A stretch of 64,000 nucleotides of DNA, taken from BM520 sp964474455 (GTDB taxonomy: Bacteria; Bacteroidota; Bacteroidia; Bacteroidales; BM520). Positions 27,692 to 35,882 of this stretch are shown piece after piece. The notes beneath the pieces were generated by a model. The model ran no database searches. It was not told the origin of the DNA and saw nothing but the letters and a program-made list of their open reading frames with translations. Numbering within the stretch: position 1 is the stretch's first letter; every line of letters starts with the position of its first letter. Where the stretch lies: NCBI GenBank assembly GCA_964474455.1, contig CAYYSU010000002.1, positions 33,582 through 97,581 on the forward strand, read 5' to 3'. A program made the position numbers and the translations under genes.

Positions 27692-27699
27692 CAAAGGTA
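27692..27699 (-). promoter_or_regulatory. -7 promoter element of the SpoU methyltransferase gene
   Basis: The minus strand reads TACCTTTG, an exact TAnnTTTG match, about 20 bases upstream of the ATG. Confidence 0.6.
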
Positions 27700-27734
27700 G
27701 GGAGATTTTCTTTTTATCTTTTTTAAGGAATAAG

Positions 27735-27742
27735 TATCTTTG
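27735..27742 (+). promoter_or_regulatory. mutS -7 promoter element
   Basis: TATCTTTG lies 18 bases upstream of the ATG at 27761. The longer frame from 27740 would start inside this element, so the later ATG is used. Confidence 0.65.
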
Positions 27743-27760
27743 TCTTCTTACAGTAATAAT

Positions 27761-30373
27761 ATGGTAAAGAAGAGTGCTAAGGGGGGTAATGAAACTCCAT
27801 TGATGAAACAATACAATAGTATAAAGGCAAAGTATCCCGATGCAATGCTATTGTTTAGGGTGGGGGATTTTTATGAAACCTTTGGCGAAGATGCAAAAAA
27901 GGCTTCAGATATTCTGGGCATAGTGCTTACCAAGCGATCAAACGGTGCCGCAGCCAAAATCGCCCTGGCGGGATTTCCCCATCATGCACTCGACACATAC
28001 CTTCCAAAGCTGGTGAAAGCAGGGCAGAAGGTCGCTATCTGTGATCAGCTTGAGGATCCTAAACTAACAAAAACAATCGTCAAAAGGGGAGTTACCGAAC
28101 TGGTTACGCCCGGAGTTTCATATAATGACAAAATACTTGAGCAAAAAGAGAATAACTTCCTGGCGTGCCTGCACATGGATAATCACCAAAGTGGCGTTTC
28201 GTTTCTGGATATCTCCACAGGAGAATTCCTGTTGGCACAGGGTAGCCGCGAATATGTAGAGAAACTTATCCAAAGCTTTAATCCCAGCGAAGTGATACTG
28301 CAAAGAAATAAACGTGAGGAGTTTTTTAGTATCTTTGGTAATCATTTCTATATCTCCACTTTCGATGACTGGGTTTTTACTTACGATTTTGCATACGAAA
28401 ATCTGATCCGCCATTTCCAGACCAACTCGCTGAAAGGCTTTGGGGTAGAAGATATGGATCAGGGAATTATTGCCGCAGGCGGCGCACTGCACTACCTGTC
28501 AGAAACACGTCATGATAAGGTTCAACATATATCCAACCTCTCACGGATAGAGGAGGACAGATATGTGTGGCTCGACAGGTTTACCATCCGTAACCTGGAG
28601 CTGCTGCATTCACCTCATGAAAACGCAACCACCCTGTTGGATGTGATGGACAAAACAATCTCTCCAATGGGTAGCCGTATGATGCGACGATGGATAGTGC
28701 TTCCTCTCAAGGAGGTGAAACCCATTACCGAACGCCAAGATGTGGTTGAGACATTCCAGGCTAACGACTCCCTATCAGATGAAATCTCCTCACAGCTACG
28801 ACAGATCGGTGACCTGGAGCGCCTGATATCTAAAGTTGCCACCGCTCGTATCAATCCACGTGAACTGGTGCAGGTGAAAAACGCACTCCTGGCAATAGAT
28901 CCGGTGAAAGAAGCTTGCGGAAACAACAATAACGAAGCATTACAACGCATCGGCGACAGGCTCAATCCTTGTGATATGATACGGCAACGCCTGGAAAAAG
29001 AACTTGTTGATGAACCACCAACACAGGTGCAGAAAGGAGGCGTATTCCGTGAAGGTATATCTCAGGATCTTGATGAGTTGAGAAAACTTGCATATAGTGG
29101 AAAAGACTATCTGGCACAAATACAACGACGCGAATCAGCAGAAACAGGAATCCCCAGCCTTAAGATAGGCTATAACAATGTATTTGGATACTACCTTGAG
29201 GTAACCAACACCCATAAAGAAAAAGCTCCCGAATCCTGGGTGAGAAAACAAACACTGGTAAACTCCGAACGATATATCACGCCGGAGCTAAAGGAGCTGG
29301 AAGAAAAGATCCTCAATGCTGAGGAGAAGATTCTCATTTTGGAATCACGCCTCTACGAAGAACTGGTGCTGGCAACGGCAGAGTATATACAGCCGGTTCA
29401 ACTTAATGCTCAACTACTAGCCCAGCTGGATTGCCTACTCTCTTTCTCTGAACTGGCAAAAGAGAACGGATACACGCGCCCGGTGCTTAATGAAGGATAT
29501 GCCATTGACATAAAAAACGGACGCCATCCGGTTATTGAAAAACAACTGCCGCCGGGAGAGAAATATATTGCCAATGACGTTTATCTTGATAATGAACGCC
29601 AGCAGATAATGATTATCACCGGCCCAAATATGTCCGGTAAATCTGCTTTACTACGTCAGACAGCTCTTGTTGTACTTATGGCTCAGATGGGCTCTTTTGT
29701 CCCCGCCAAACACGCTGCCATAGGCCTAGTGGATAAAGTATTTACCCGCGTAGGAGCATCAGATAATATCTCCTCCGGAGAATCAACGTTTATGGTGGAG
29801 ATGAATGAAACGGCATCGATACTCAATAACATCTCCAATAGAAGTCTTATTTTATTGGATGAAATTGGCCGTGGAACCTCTACCTATGACGGAATTTCCA
29901 TTGCCTGGGCCATTGCCGAATTTCTTCATAATCATCAGGTTTATCGCCCAAAGGTGCTCTTTGCAACGCATTACCATGAGCTTAATGAGATGGCTGCTAC
30001 CATGAAGCGCATAAAGAACTATCATGTCTCCGTAAAAGAGATAAATAATAAGATCATTTTTTTACGTAAACTCGCCAAAGGAGGTACAGAACATAGCTTC
30101 GGTATTCATGTGGCCCAGATGGCAGGTATGCCCGCAATGGTAACTCACAGAGCAGGAAATATGCTAAAGCAGCTGGAGAGAAGCCATAGCCAGGAAGGCA
30201 TAGGAAAGAGTAATTCCGCTTTCTCCGATGAGATGCAGCTCTCCTTTATTCAACTCGACGATCCATTGCTCTACCAAATTCGGGATGATATCTTACATAC
30301 CGATATAAATTCACTAACACCGGTGGAAGCGCTGATGAAACTCAATGAAATAAAGAAACTGCTCGGGGGCTAA
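27761..30373 (+). CDS. mutS: DNA mismatch repair protein MutS
   Basis: Recognises mismatches and starts repair with MutL. It is 870 residues, the usual length for MutS1. The mismatch-reading F-x-E motif is at Phe37-Tyr-Glu39 (GDFYETF). Connector, lever and clamp domains follow, and the ABC-type ATPase has Walker A GPNMSGKS near 621-629 and Walker B LLDEIGRGTSTYDG. I start at ATG 27761 because the -7 element covers the upstream start. Single-gene unit; the tRNA cluster lies downstream. Confidence 0.97.
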   Translation: MVKKSAKGGNETPLMKQYNSIKAKYPDAMLLFRVGDFYETFGEDAKKASDILGIVLTKRSNGAAAKIALAGFPHHALDTYLPKLVKAGQKVAICDQLEDPKLTKTIVKRGVTELVTPGVSYNDKILEQKENNFLACLHMDNHQSGVSFLDISTGEFLLAQGSREYVEKLIQSFNPSEVILQRNKREEFFSIFGNHFYISTFDDWVFTYDFAYENLIRHFQTNSLKGFGVEDMDQGIIAAGGALHYLSETRHDKVQHISNLSRIEEDRYVWLDRFTIRNLELLHSPHENATTLLDVMDKTISPMGSRMMRRWIVLPLKEVKPITERQDVVETFQANDSLSDEISSQLRQIGDLERLISKVATARINPRELVQVKNALLAIDPVKEACGNNNNEALQRIGDRLNPCDMIRQRLEKELVDEPPTQVQKGGVFREGISQDLDELRKLAYSGKDYLAQIQRRESAETGIPSLKIGYNNVFGYYLEVTNTHKEKAPESWVRKQTLVNSERYITPELKELEEKILNAEEKILILESRLYEELVLATAEYIQPVQLNAQLLAQLDCLLSFSELAKENGYTRPVLNEGYAIDIKNGRHPVIEKQLPPGEKYIANDVYLDNERQQIMIITGPNMSGKSALLRQTALVVLMAQMGSFVPAKHAAIGLVDKVFTRVGASDNISSGESTFMVEMNETASILNNISNRSLILLDEIGRGTSTYDGISIAWAIAEFLHNHQVYRPKVLFATHYHELNEMAATMKRIKNYHVSVKEINNKIIFLRKLAKGGTEHSFGIHVAQMAGMPAMVTHRAGNMLKQLERSHSQEGIGKSNSAFSDEMQLSFIQLDDPLLYQIRDDILHTDINSLTPVEALMKLNEIKKLLGG

Positions 30374-30502
30374 TCTATCACTGGCAAGAGCAAATATATT
30401 AGCAATGTGCAAAGGAATATGATGCTAGATTATTTATAAATAATAATATTCTTTTGATTCCGAGGGTGAAAACAAAAAAAGTGCATTTTTTTTAATGGGT
30501 TC

Positions 30503-30534
30503 TTGCACAATAAAGAAAAATCGCCTTATATTTG
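30503..30534 (+). promoter_or_regulatory. promoter of the tRNA cluster
   Basis: A -33 TTG (30503-30505) and an exact -7 element TATATTTG (30527-30534) are separated by 21 bases, 16 bases upstream of the first tRNA base. This is the clearest two-part promoter in the window. Confidence 0.8.
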
Positions 30535-30550
30535 CAGTCCCAAAAGAAAT

Positions 30551-30623
30551 GCGAAAGTAGCTCAGTTGGTAGAGCACAACCTTGCCAAGGTTGGGGTCGC
30601 GGGTCCGAGTCCCGTCTTTCGCT
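30551..30623 (+). tRNA. tRNA-Gly(GCC), copy 1, with C at T-loop position 55
   Basis: A 73-base cloverleaf: acceptor GCGAAAG with CTTTCGC, anticodon stem CAACC/GGTTG with loop TTGCCAA (anticodon GCC), no encoded CCA. It is identical to copy 2 at 30763-30835 except for one base: the T-loop reads TCCGAGT here and TTCGAGT in copy 2. The changed base is the normally invariant U55 that becomes pseudouridine. The molecule may fold or function less well. Confidence 0.9.
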
Positions 30624-30625
30624 CT

Positions 30626-30658
30626 AAGGATCTCTGTTCAATAGGGGATCCTTTTTTT
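30626..30658 (+). terminator. terminator-like hairpin after tRNA-Gly copy 1
   Basis: The arms AAGGATC and GATCCTT flank a 13-base loop and are followed by a run of T. It stands between the first tRNA and tRNA-Leu, so the downstream tRNAs may depend on read-through; I see no separate promoter for them. Confidence 0.7.
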
Positions 30659-30672
30659 GAAATAATCAGTTT

Positions 30673-30760
30673 GCCCGGGTGGTGGAATTGGTAGACACGA
30701 AGGACTTAAAATCCTTTGGCCATTGCGGCCGTGCGGGTTCAATTCCCGCTCCGGGTACCA
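30673..30760 (+). tRNA. tRNA-Leu(TAA)
   Basis: A class II tRNA of 88 bases with a long variable arm. The anticodon stem-loop AAGGA-CTTAAAA-TCCTT gives anticodon TAA. The acceptor pairs GCCCGGG with TCCGGGT, with G-U pairs at both ends. The 3' CCA is encoded. The next tRNA begins two bases later. Confidence 0.92.
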
Positions 30761-30762
30761 AT

Positions 30763-30835
30763 GCGAAAGTAGCTCAGTTGGTAGAGCACAACCTTGCCAA
30801 GGTTGGGGTCGCGGGTTCGAGTCCCGTCTTTCGCT
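30763..30835 (+). tRNA. tRNA-Gly(GCC), copy 2
   Basis: A 73-base cloverleaf with anticodon GCC and the normal T-loop TTCGAGT. It is one base different from copy 1, so the pair is a recent local duplication. No CCA is encoded. A terminator follows at once. Confidence 0.95.
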
Positions 30836-30841
30836 CTGAAT

Positions 30842-30868
30842 AAGCTCTCTTAAGGAGAGCTTTTTTTA
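30842..30868 (+). terminator. terminator of the tRNA cluster
   Basis: The arms AAGCTCTC and GAGAGCTT enclose a short loop and are followed by seven T. It ends the Gly-Leu-Gly tRNA unit. Confidence 0.85.
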
Positions 30869-30895
30869 TACCGGAAATTATAATACGCAGTATTA

Positions 30896-31630
30896 TTAAT
30901 TTCTCTTAATAAAAAGAGCGGCTCCAAAATATATGTTACTGATTACAGGGTTGTAGATGAACTTTGTGTTTATACTCATAGATAGATTCTCCTTTTCTAA
31001 TACCTTGCAGTCGGCGGAAGTTTCAATATTTACTAGTCCTGCCTCGCTGCCATACATGCTCTCCCAGGGGCTGTAGCCCAGGATAAAGCTAGTGCTCATA
31101 TCATTAAAGTCTTTGTTATACCCCATCTGAAGATATGTGCTGTAGTAGTTTTCGTTATTGTCGTCAAGGTCGCTGCCCCAAACCATGGTACTGACCATTA
31201 CACTGAAAGGAGTATTTGATAAGGAGTAACCCAATTGTATATCAATAAGATGTGGTGTGCTGGGCTGATTCCAATCTCTGAACTCTGAACTGAATACCGC
31301 CTCTCTGGGACAGTAATAATCCAAAACGCTGATCGAGAACCCTTTTTTAGCATAAGTGAAGTAAAAATCTATCTCTTTAAACGAACCATTCAGGGCTGAT
31401 CCATTCCATATTCCGGCAGAGAAACCTTCAGACAGTTGCATGGTAGCTCCGGCTTGGAAGCTTACTCCATGGCCTGTTTTGTTGCCACGCCAATAATGCT
31501 GATTATGTAACGACACTGAAGCGTCCCATTTTAATCCACCGGTGGAGGTGACTTCTGATGGCGTTTCTTCTGAAAAACCATACAGTGTAGCCATAAAAAG
31601 TAGCATTATTACCAAGGCAATATTCTTCAT
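30896..31630 (-). CDS. small outer-membrane beta-barrel protein
   Basis: A 244-residue protein with a signal peptide (core ALVIMLLFMATLYGFS). The rest is alternating beta-strands with aromatic residues at the ends, including NQHYWRGNKTG and a C-terminal strand ending in FIKRN. The early YWRG-type strand resembles Gcw_chp (PF09694)-like barrels, but I cannot confirm it. No enzymatic motif. Single gene with its own promoter. Confidence 0.6.
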   Translation of the reverse strand: MKNIALVIMLLFMATLYGFSEETPSEVTSTGGLKWDASVSLHNQHYWRGNKTGHGVSFQAGATMQLSEGFSAGIWNGSALNGSFKEIDFYFTYAKKGFSISVLDYYCPREAVFSSEFRDWNQPSTPHLIDIQLGYSLSNTPFSVMVSTMVWGSDLDDNNENYYSTYLQMGYNKDFNDMSTSFILGYSPWESMYGSEAGLVNIETSADCKVLEKENLSMSINTKFIYNPVISNIYFGAALFIKRN

Positions 31631-31653
31631 AGCTGTATTGTGTTTTTAGGCCG

Positions 31654-31661
31654 CAAAAGTA
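31654..31661 (-). promoter_or_regulatory. -7 promoter element of the small outer-membrane protein gene
   Basis: The minus strand reads TACTTTTG, a TAnnTTTG match, 23 bases upstream of the ATG. Confidence 0.6.
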
Positions 31662-31768
31662 CACCCTTTTTTAATTCGTTCAAAAGGTTTTTAGTAATTT
31701 TTAAAAAGCTGATTTTAAGCCACTTAATTATTGGGTGTTAACATATCGTTATATTTTTTAGTCTCATT

Positions 31769-31798
31769 TTGCATGTGTTGATTTCTTGTTTACTTTTG
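31769..31798 (+). promoter_or_regulatory. promoter of the Gate-domain membrane protein gene
   Basis: A -33 TTG (31769-31771) and a -7 element TACTTTTG (31791-31798) are spaced by 19 bases. The leader to the ATG at 31839 is about 35 bases. Confidence 0.7.
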
Positions 31799-31838
31799 CG
31801 CGCAATTGCGAAGAGATAACAATGCTAAATAATTTACA

Positions 31839-33002
31839 ATGGTGGTGTTAAAACAAATTCGAAATTCAGATTTTCTTAAGAAGAGAAGATATGAAGCTTT
31901 TGTGTTCTTGATTATATTTTTTGCTTTTTTCGGTGGTCTGAGCTCCGTTATGGGCGTTGCAAATATGCTCAATACCATTATGAATACAGCGTGGGATTTA
32001 CTTATGAATACGGTGTTTTACCTTATGGGTATAACGGTTCTCACAGGAGCTTTAAGCCGTTTGATGATCGAATTCGGCGTTGTGCGCCTCCTGGAGGCTC
32101 TGCTGGCGCCATTGATGCGTCCTCTTTTTAACCTCCCCGGCGTGGCAGCCCTGGCAGGTGTTATGACCTTCTTCTCCGACAACCCCGCGATTATCGCGCT
32201 ATCCAATGATAAAAATTTCAGCCGCTACTTTAAAACCTACGAATTGGTATCTCTTACCAACTTTGGAACCTCTTTCGGTATGGGACTTATTGTGATAACC
32301 TTTATGAGTGGATTCGGATACTTCGGTCCTGCAATGATTGGCCTGGCAGGTGCAATTTGCGGAGCTATCATCTCTACTCGTATGATGCAGCGGTTATCGC
32401 GCAAGGAGTTGGAGAAATTATCTGTCAATGAAACCCCTGGAGATAATACACAGATCTCTTTCAAATCAGAAGGATCCACGTTTATGCGTCTTTTAAACTC
32501 CATCCTTGACGGTGGCAAGTCCGGTGTGCAGCTTGGCCTCTCTATTATTCCCGGAGTATTGGTGATATCAACAATCGTAATGATACTTACTTTTGGTCCC
32601 AATGATGCCGCAGTCGGTTATCAGGGTCTTGCATACGAGGGTGTTCCTTTCTTGCCCAAGCTTGCTGGTTATGCAAGTGGTGTTTTTGAGTTTCTTTTTG
32701 GTTTTGAAGATCCTGAGCTAATCGCATTTCCTATCACCTCGCTGGGTGCTGTAGGTGCAGCTCTCTCCCTGGTTAAGATGTATGTGGCCCAGGGGCTGAT
32801 AAATGGAAATGCCATCGCAGTGTTTACTGCTATGGGTATGTGCTGGAGTGGTTATCTGAGTACTCACACTGCTATGCTGGATACATTGGGCTACCGCCAA
32901 CTTACTTCAAAAGCACTGCTCTCACATACCGTAGGAGGGCTGTTCGCAGGGATTTTGGCGCATTACTTCTACCTTCTGGCACAGCTTGTAGGAATAGTAT
33001 AA
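31839..33002 (+). CDS. Gate-domain (nucleoside-recognition) inner-membrane protein
   Basis: A 387-residue protein with about eight to ten hydrophobic segments. Two similar halves carry the glycine-rich loops of Gate-type membrane proteins (SDNPAIIALSND and the paired FGTSFGMGLIVITFMSGFGYFGPAM segment; later PELIAFPITSLGAVGAA). Related proteins are annotated as nucleoside-recognition domain or CD0519/CD1768-type membrane proteins; the transported molecule is not known. It is convergent with xseB, with almost no gap and no terminator between them. Confidence 0.65.
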   Translation: MVVLKQIRNSDFLKKRRYEAFVFLIIFFAFFGGLSSVMGVANMLNTIMNTAWDLLMNTVFYLMGITVLTGALSRLMIEFGVVRLLEALLAPLMRPLFNLPGVAALAGVMTFFSDNPAIIALSNDKNFSRYFKTYELVSLTNFGTSFGMGLIVITFMSGFGYFGPAMIGLAGAICGAIISTRMMQRLSRKELEKLSVNETPGDNTQISFKSEGSTFMRLLNSILDGGKSGVQLGLSIIPGVLVISTIVMILTFGPNDAAVGYQGLAYEGVPFLPKLAGYASGVFEFLFGFEDPELIAFPITSLGAVGAALSLVKMYVAQGLINGNAIAVFTAMGMCWSGYLSTHTAMLDTLGYRQLTSKALLSHTVGGLFAGILAHYFYLLAQLVGIV

Positions 33003-33005
33003 CAA

Positions 33006-33221
33006 CTATTCCTTTGTATCTGTATCTTTTCCCTGCTTAAGGATATTATTAACCTCTTCTTCGGTTGAAGTTAACTTTCTACGGCATACACCGATGAGCT
33101 CTGTCGCTCTTTTTACCCTGGAACTGAGATCGTCGATGCCGATGTTTTCATCTTCCATTTCAGCAACAATGTTTTCAAGCTCCGTTATTGCCTCGTCGTA
33201 GCTGATATTCTTCTTTGCCAT
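33006..33221 (-). CDS. xseB: exodeoxyribonuclease VII small subunit
   Basis: A 71-residue helical-hairpin subunit that packs several-to-one on XseA for single-strand DNA degradation. The family pattern is present: SYDEAITELENIVAEMEDENIGIDDL then a second helix with CRRKLTSTEEEV. It starts two bases after the xseA stop codon, in the usual xseA-xseB order. Confidence 0.92.
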   Translation of the reverse strand: MAKKNISYDEAITELENIVAEMEDENIGIDDLSSRVKRATELIGVCRRKLTSTEEEVNNILKQGKDTDTKE

Positions 33222-33223
33222 AT

Positions 33224-34624
33224 CTATTTGTTTTCTTTTTTTGTAATAATTGATGTGAAAGCACCCTTAAAGAGTATGGTCTCTATCTCATCTCCGGGAG
33301 TCAATACCTCCGTATTTATAAGAGCTTTCCCCTTGAGAGTAGTAATACTGTATCCTCTACGTAGAATGTTTTCTGGATGTAAAATGCGAATCATTTTGTT
33401 AAGAGTCTCTACTCTGATCCTCTCTGTTTGAATCACAATATCTTTTTTGTTTGTTATTACAGCGAGCATTCTTTCAAGATTAGAACTCTGATTTGCAATG
33501 ATTTTTTCCGAGCGTTGTTTCAGCTCATCTGTTTTATATAGTAATTTTTTTTCCTCTTCACGTATTATTATGCCCGAGTCCGCTGAAACCTTATCTGCCA
33601 TATTGTGTATGAGGTTATTCTGAAAACGGATCTCATTCTTTACCGCCCTGTGAATACGTTTTTCCAGATCAGATATCTCTTTTTCAGAATCTTGTAGCAT
33701 TACACCTGCATTTCTAAGTATTACCTCTTCCGCAATATTTACCCTCTCCTGAAAGTCATTGACTAGTTCACAAATGAACATAGCGGTATCGGTGGGCGTT
33801 TTTCTTCGTACCGAAGCTATAAGGTCACATATTGTTTCATCATCAGTGTGGCCGATGCCTGTAATTACCGGTAAAGATACCTGAGCCATGATAGCACACA
33901 GCTTATATTCGTCAAAGCACTTAAGATCCAGTTCTGCTCCTCCTCCGCGGATCATAATAATCGTGTCGAAGTCCATGTGCTGATCTTCAATAATGCGCAG
34001 GTTACGGATAATATCCGCTGCGGCATTCTCGCCCTGCATGATGGAAGAGAATAGCGTGATGCTAAAGCTGATGTGGGGACAGAATGTTTTTAGGGTTTTG
34101 TTGAAATCGTTAAGGCCTTTGCTCCCCGGTGCGGCTATAACAGCCAGTCGCTGAGGTACCGTGGGCACGACTAGCTCGCGGTTCATATCCCAGAACCCCT
34201 CTTTGCGCAAACGTTCAATAACTACCTCTTTCTCTCGAGCCATCTCTCCCAACGTATATTGCGGATCGATATACTGTATGCTCACCGAAAGGCCATAAAT
34301 CTTGTGATATTGAACCGTTCCATGGAATAGTATTGTCAGACCTTTGCTTAGTTTTATTCCTGTGGAGCCCTCGAAAGATGGGATGATATGGTTTGCAACA
34401 CCTGCCCAGATGTTAGCCCTCATCTGCGATTCTATGATGCCATATTGCTTATCAGCAAGCTGAAGGTAGTAGTGCCCTCTCTGCCCGGCCTTCAATTCGG
34501 ATATCTCGGCTTTTATCCATACAGGTCTGCGCAAATGACTATGGATAACCTCTTTTATCTCCGCAGCCAGTTCAGTGAGACTGTACACATTTTTTATAAA
34601 TGGTTTATTCATCGCTTCAGTCAT
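33224..34624 (-). CDS. xseA: exodeoxyribonuclease VII large subunit
   Basis: The catalytic subunit of ExoVII, 466 residues. The N-terminal OB-fold (VWIKAEISELKAGQRGHYYLQLAD) is followed by the catalytic domain with IAAPGSKGLNDF, IIMIRGGGAELDLKCFDEYKLC and the GIGHTDDETICDLIASVRRKTPTDTA block, then a coiled-coil region and the C-terminal RGYSIT segment. Two ATGs compete (34624, and four codons later); both are plausible, and I keep the first. Confidence 0.95.
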   Translation of the reverse strand: MTEAMNKPFIKNVYSLTELAAEIKEVIHSHLRRPVWIKAEISELKAGQRGHYYLQLADKQYGIIESQMRANIWAGVANHIIPSFEGSTGIKLSKGLTILFHGTVQYHKIYGLSVSIQYIDPQYTLGEMAREKEVVIERLRKEGFWDMNRELVVPTVPQRLAVIAAPGSKGLNDFNKTLKTFCPHISFSITLFSSIMQGENAAADIIRNLRIIEDQHMDFDTIIMIRGGGAELDLKCFDEYKLCAIMAQVSLPVITGIGHTDDETICDLIASVRRKTPTDTAMFICELVNDFQERVNIAEEVILRNAGVMLQDSEKEISDLEKRIHRAVKNEIRFQNNLIHNMADKVSADSGIIIREEEKKLLYKTDELKQRSEKIIANQSSNLERMLAVITNKKDIVIQTERIRVETLNKMIRILHPENILRRGYSITTLKGKALINTEVLTPGDEIETILFKGAFTSIITKKENK

Positions 34625-34778
34625 AAAATATATCCGCTTCCCAGCTACAACATCATGATATTTAGTTATAATCTCCAGATATTGTTTAATTGAGATTTTA
34701 TCCCGTGTAGTTTACTGTTATAAAAGCATAAAATTACAAAAATCCTCGGCGCAGTCGTCACTATCATTATACAAGTAT

Positions 34779-34786
34779 TATATTTG
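34779..34786 (+). promoter_or_regulatory. -7 promoter element of the LamG lipoprotein gene
   Basis: TATATTTG, an exact TAnnTTTG match, 30 bases upstream of the ATG at 34817. Confidence 0.65.
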
Positions 34787-34816
34787 TAGAATAATTTATT
34801 TCAAAAAACAGAAAAT

Positions 34817-35854
34817 ATGTTCAGAACAATTTCTTCAATCTTCGTTTCAGCAATTTTTTTCCTTACCATTACTACCTTTACGGGATGTGATACCGAAGAT
34901 GCCATTGATTATTCTGTTATGGATGCTACCATCGCTGATGCAGAACAGTTATATAACTCCACAGATGAAGGCACTCTTCCGGGACAGTTCCCCGCTGAAG
35001 CTCGTACAACGCTGAAGGATGCCATAAATATTGCAAAACAGGTGCGAAATGAGGAAACAGTAACCCAGATAGAAGTGGACAACGCCGTATCTGCCCTGCA
35101 AAGTGCCATAAATGTCTATAACACTTTTGTAATTGATCAGATAGCACCTGAAAACCTTGTGCTATATCTCCCTTTTGATGCTAATGCCAATGATGCTTCG
35201 GGAAATGGGTTTGATGGAACACCAAAAGCCGGTCATATAGATTTTGGTGCCGGAGATCCCCCTTCCCTGACTACCGACAGATATGGCAATGATAATGGAG
35301 CGTATCATTTTGAAAAAGGTGGTAACATTGAGATTCCTTATAATCAGAAATTTAACCCTGAAGAGGCAATCACTATTTCTTTGTGGTTTAACAAAGCTTC
35401 CGGTGATGACAAATTCAAGAATATCGTTATGGCTCTCAGCAGACGTTTTGGCTACATGATGCAGGTGCAAAGTCAATATCTATATACTACATTTCATTGT
35501 GTGAATGACTATGGTAATGAGGTTAATAATGACGAAATGATTCTCGATTATCCTATTACAGAAGGAGAATGGAATCATTATGCTGTCTCTTATACCAATA
35601 AGAGTCTAAAGTTTTATATGAATGGTGCTCCTACAGGATTCTTTGATAATGTCGAGGGTAAGTTGATTCAGATTGATAATATACCTTTAACTATCGGTAG
35701 TGACCTTCCAACAGGAACATATACTACTTCCGAGGGTCCCTATTATATCGGTTTTGGTGGTTACTTCACCGGCAAGATCGATGATGTACGTATCTATGAT
35801 GTACAGCTTTCGGATAGTGACATAGAGGCTATATATACTATGGAACGCCCATAG
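34817..35854 (+). CDS. lipoprotein with FIVAR-like and LamG/concanavalin-type domains
   Basis: A 345-residue protein with lipobox FTGC (Cys24). Residues about 35-105 form a helical FIVAR-like module (LYNSTDEGTLPGQFPAEARTTL, then a helix ending VSALQSAINVYNTF). Residues about 115-340 are a LamG/laminin G-3-like jelly roll (LVLYLPFDANANDASGNG; ISLWFNKAS; GKIDDVRIYDVQLSDSDIEAIY), typical of carbohydrate-binding or adhesive surface lipoproteins in Bacteroidota. No catalytic residues are seen. Its stop is 28 bases before the SNF2 gene with no terminator between. Confidence 0.8.
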   Translation: MFRTISSIFVSAIFFLTITTFTGCDTEDAIDYSVMDATIADAEQLYNSTDEGTLPGQFPAEARTTLKDAINIAKQVRNEETVTQIEVDNAVSALQSAINVYNTFVIDQIAPENLVLYLPFDANANDASGNGFDGTPKAGHIDFGAGDPPSLTTDRYGNDNGAYHFEKGGNIEIPYNQKFNPEEAITISLWFNKASGDDKFKNIVMALSRRFGYMMQVQSQYLYTTFHCVNDYGNEVNNDEMILDYPITEGEWNHYAVSYTNKSLKFYMNGAPTGFFDNVEGKLIQIDNIPLTIGSDLPTGTYTTSEGPYYIGFGGYFTGKIDDVRIYDVQLSDSDIEAIYTMERP

Positions 35855-35882
35855 TTCCGGATTTATAAAATAGTAATAATCA

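Noticed and set aside
30503..30694. 63-codon open frame over the tRNA region
   Set aside because: It is a read-through of tRNA-Gly copy 1 and its terminator.
30551..30835. 73-base direct repeats, as a possible mobile element or CRISPR
   Set aside because: The repeats are two tRNA-Gly genes with a different tRNA between them.
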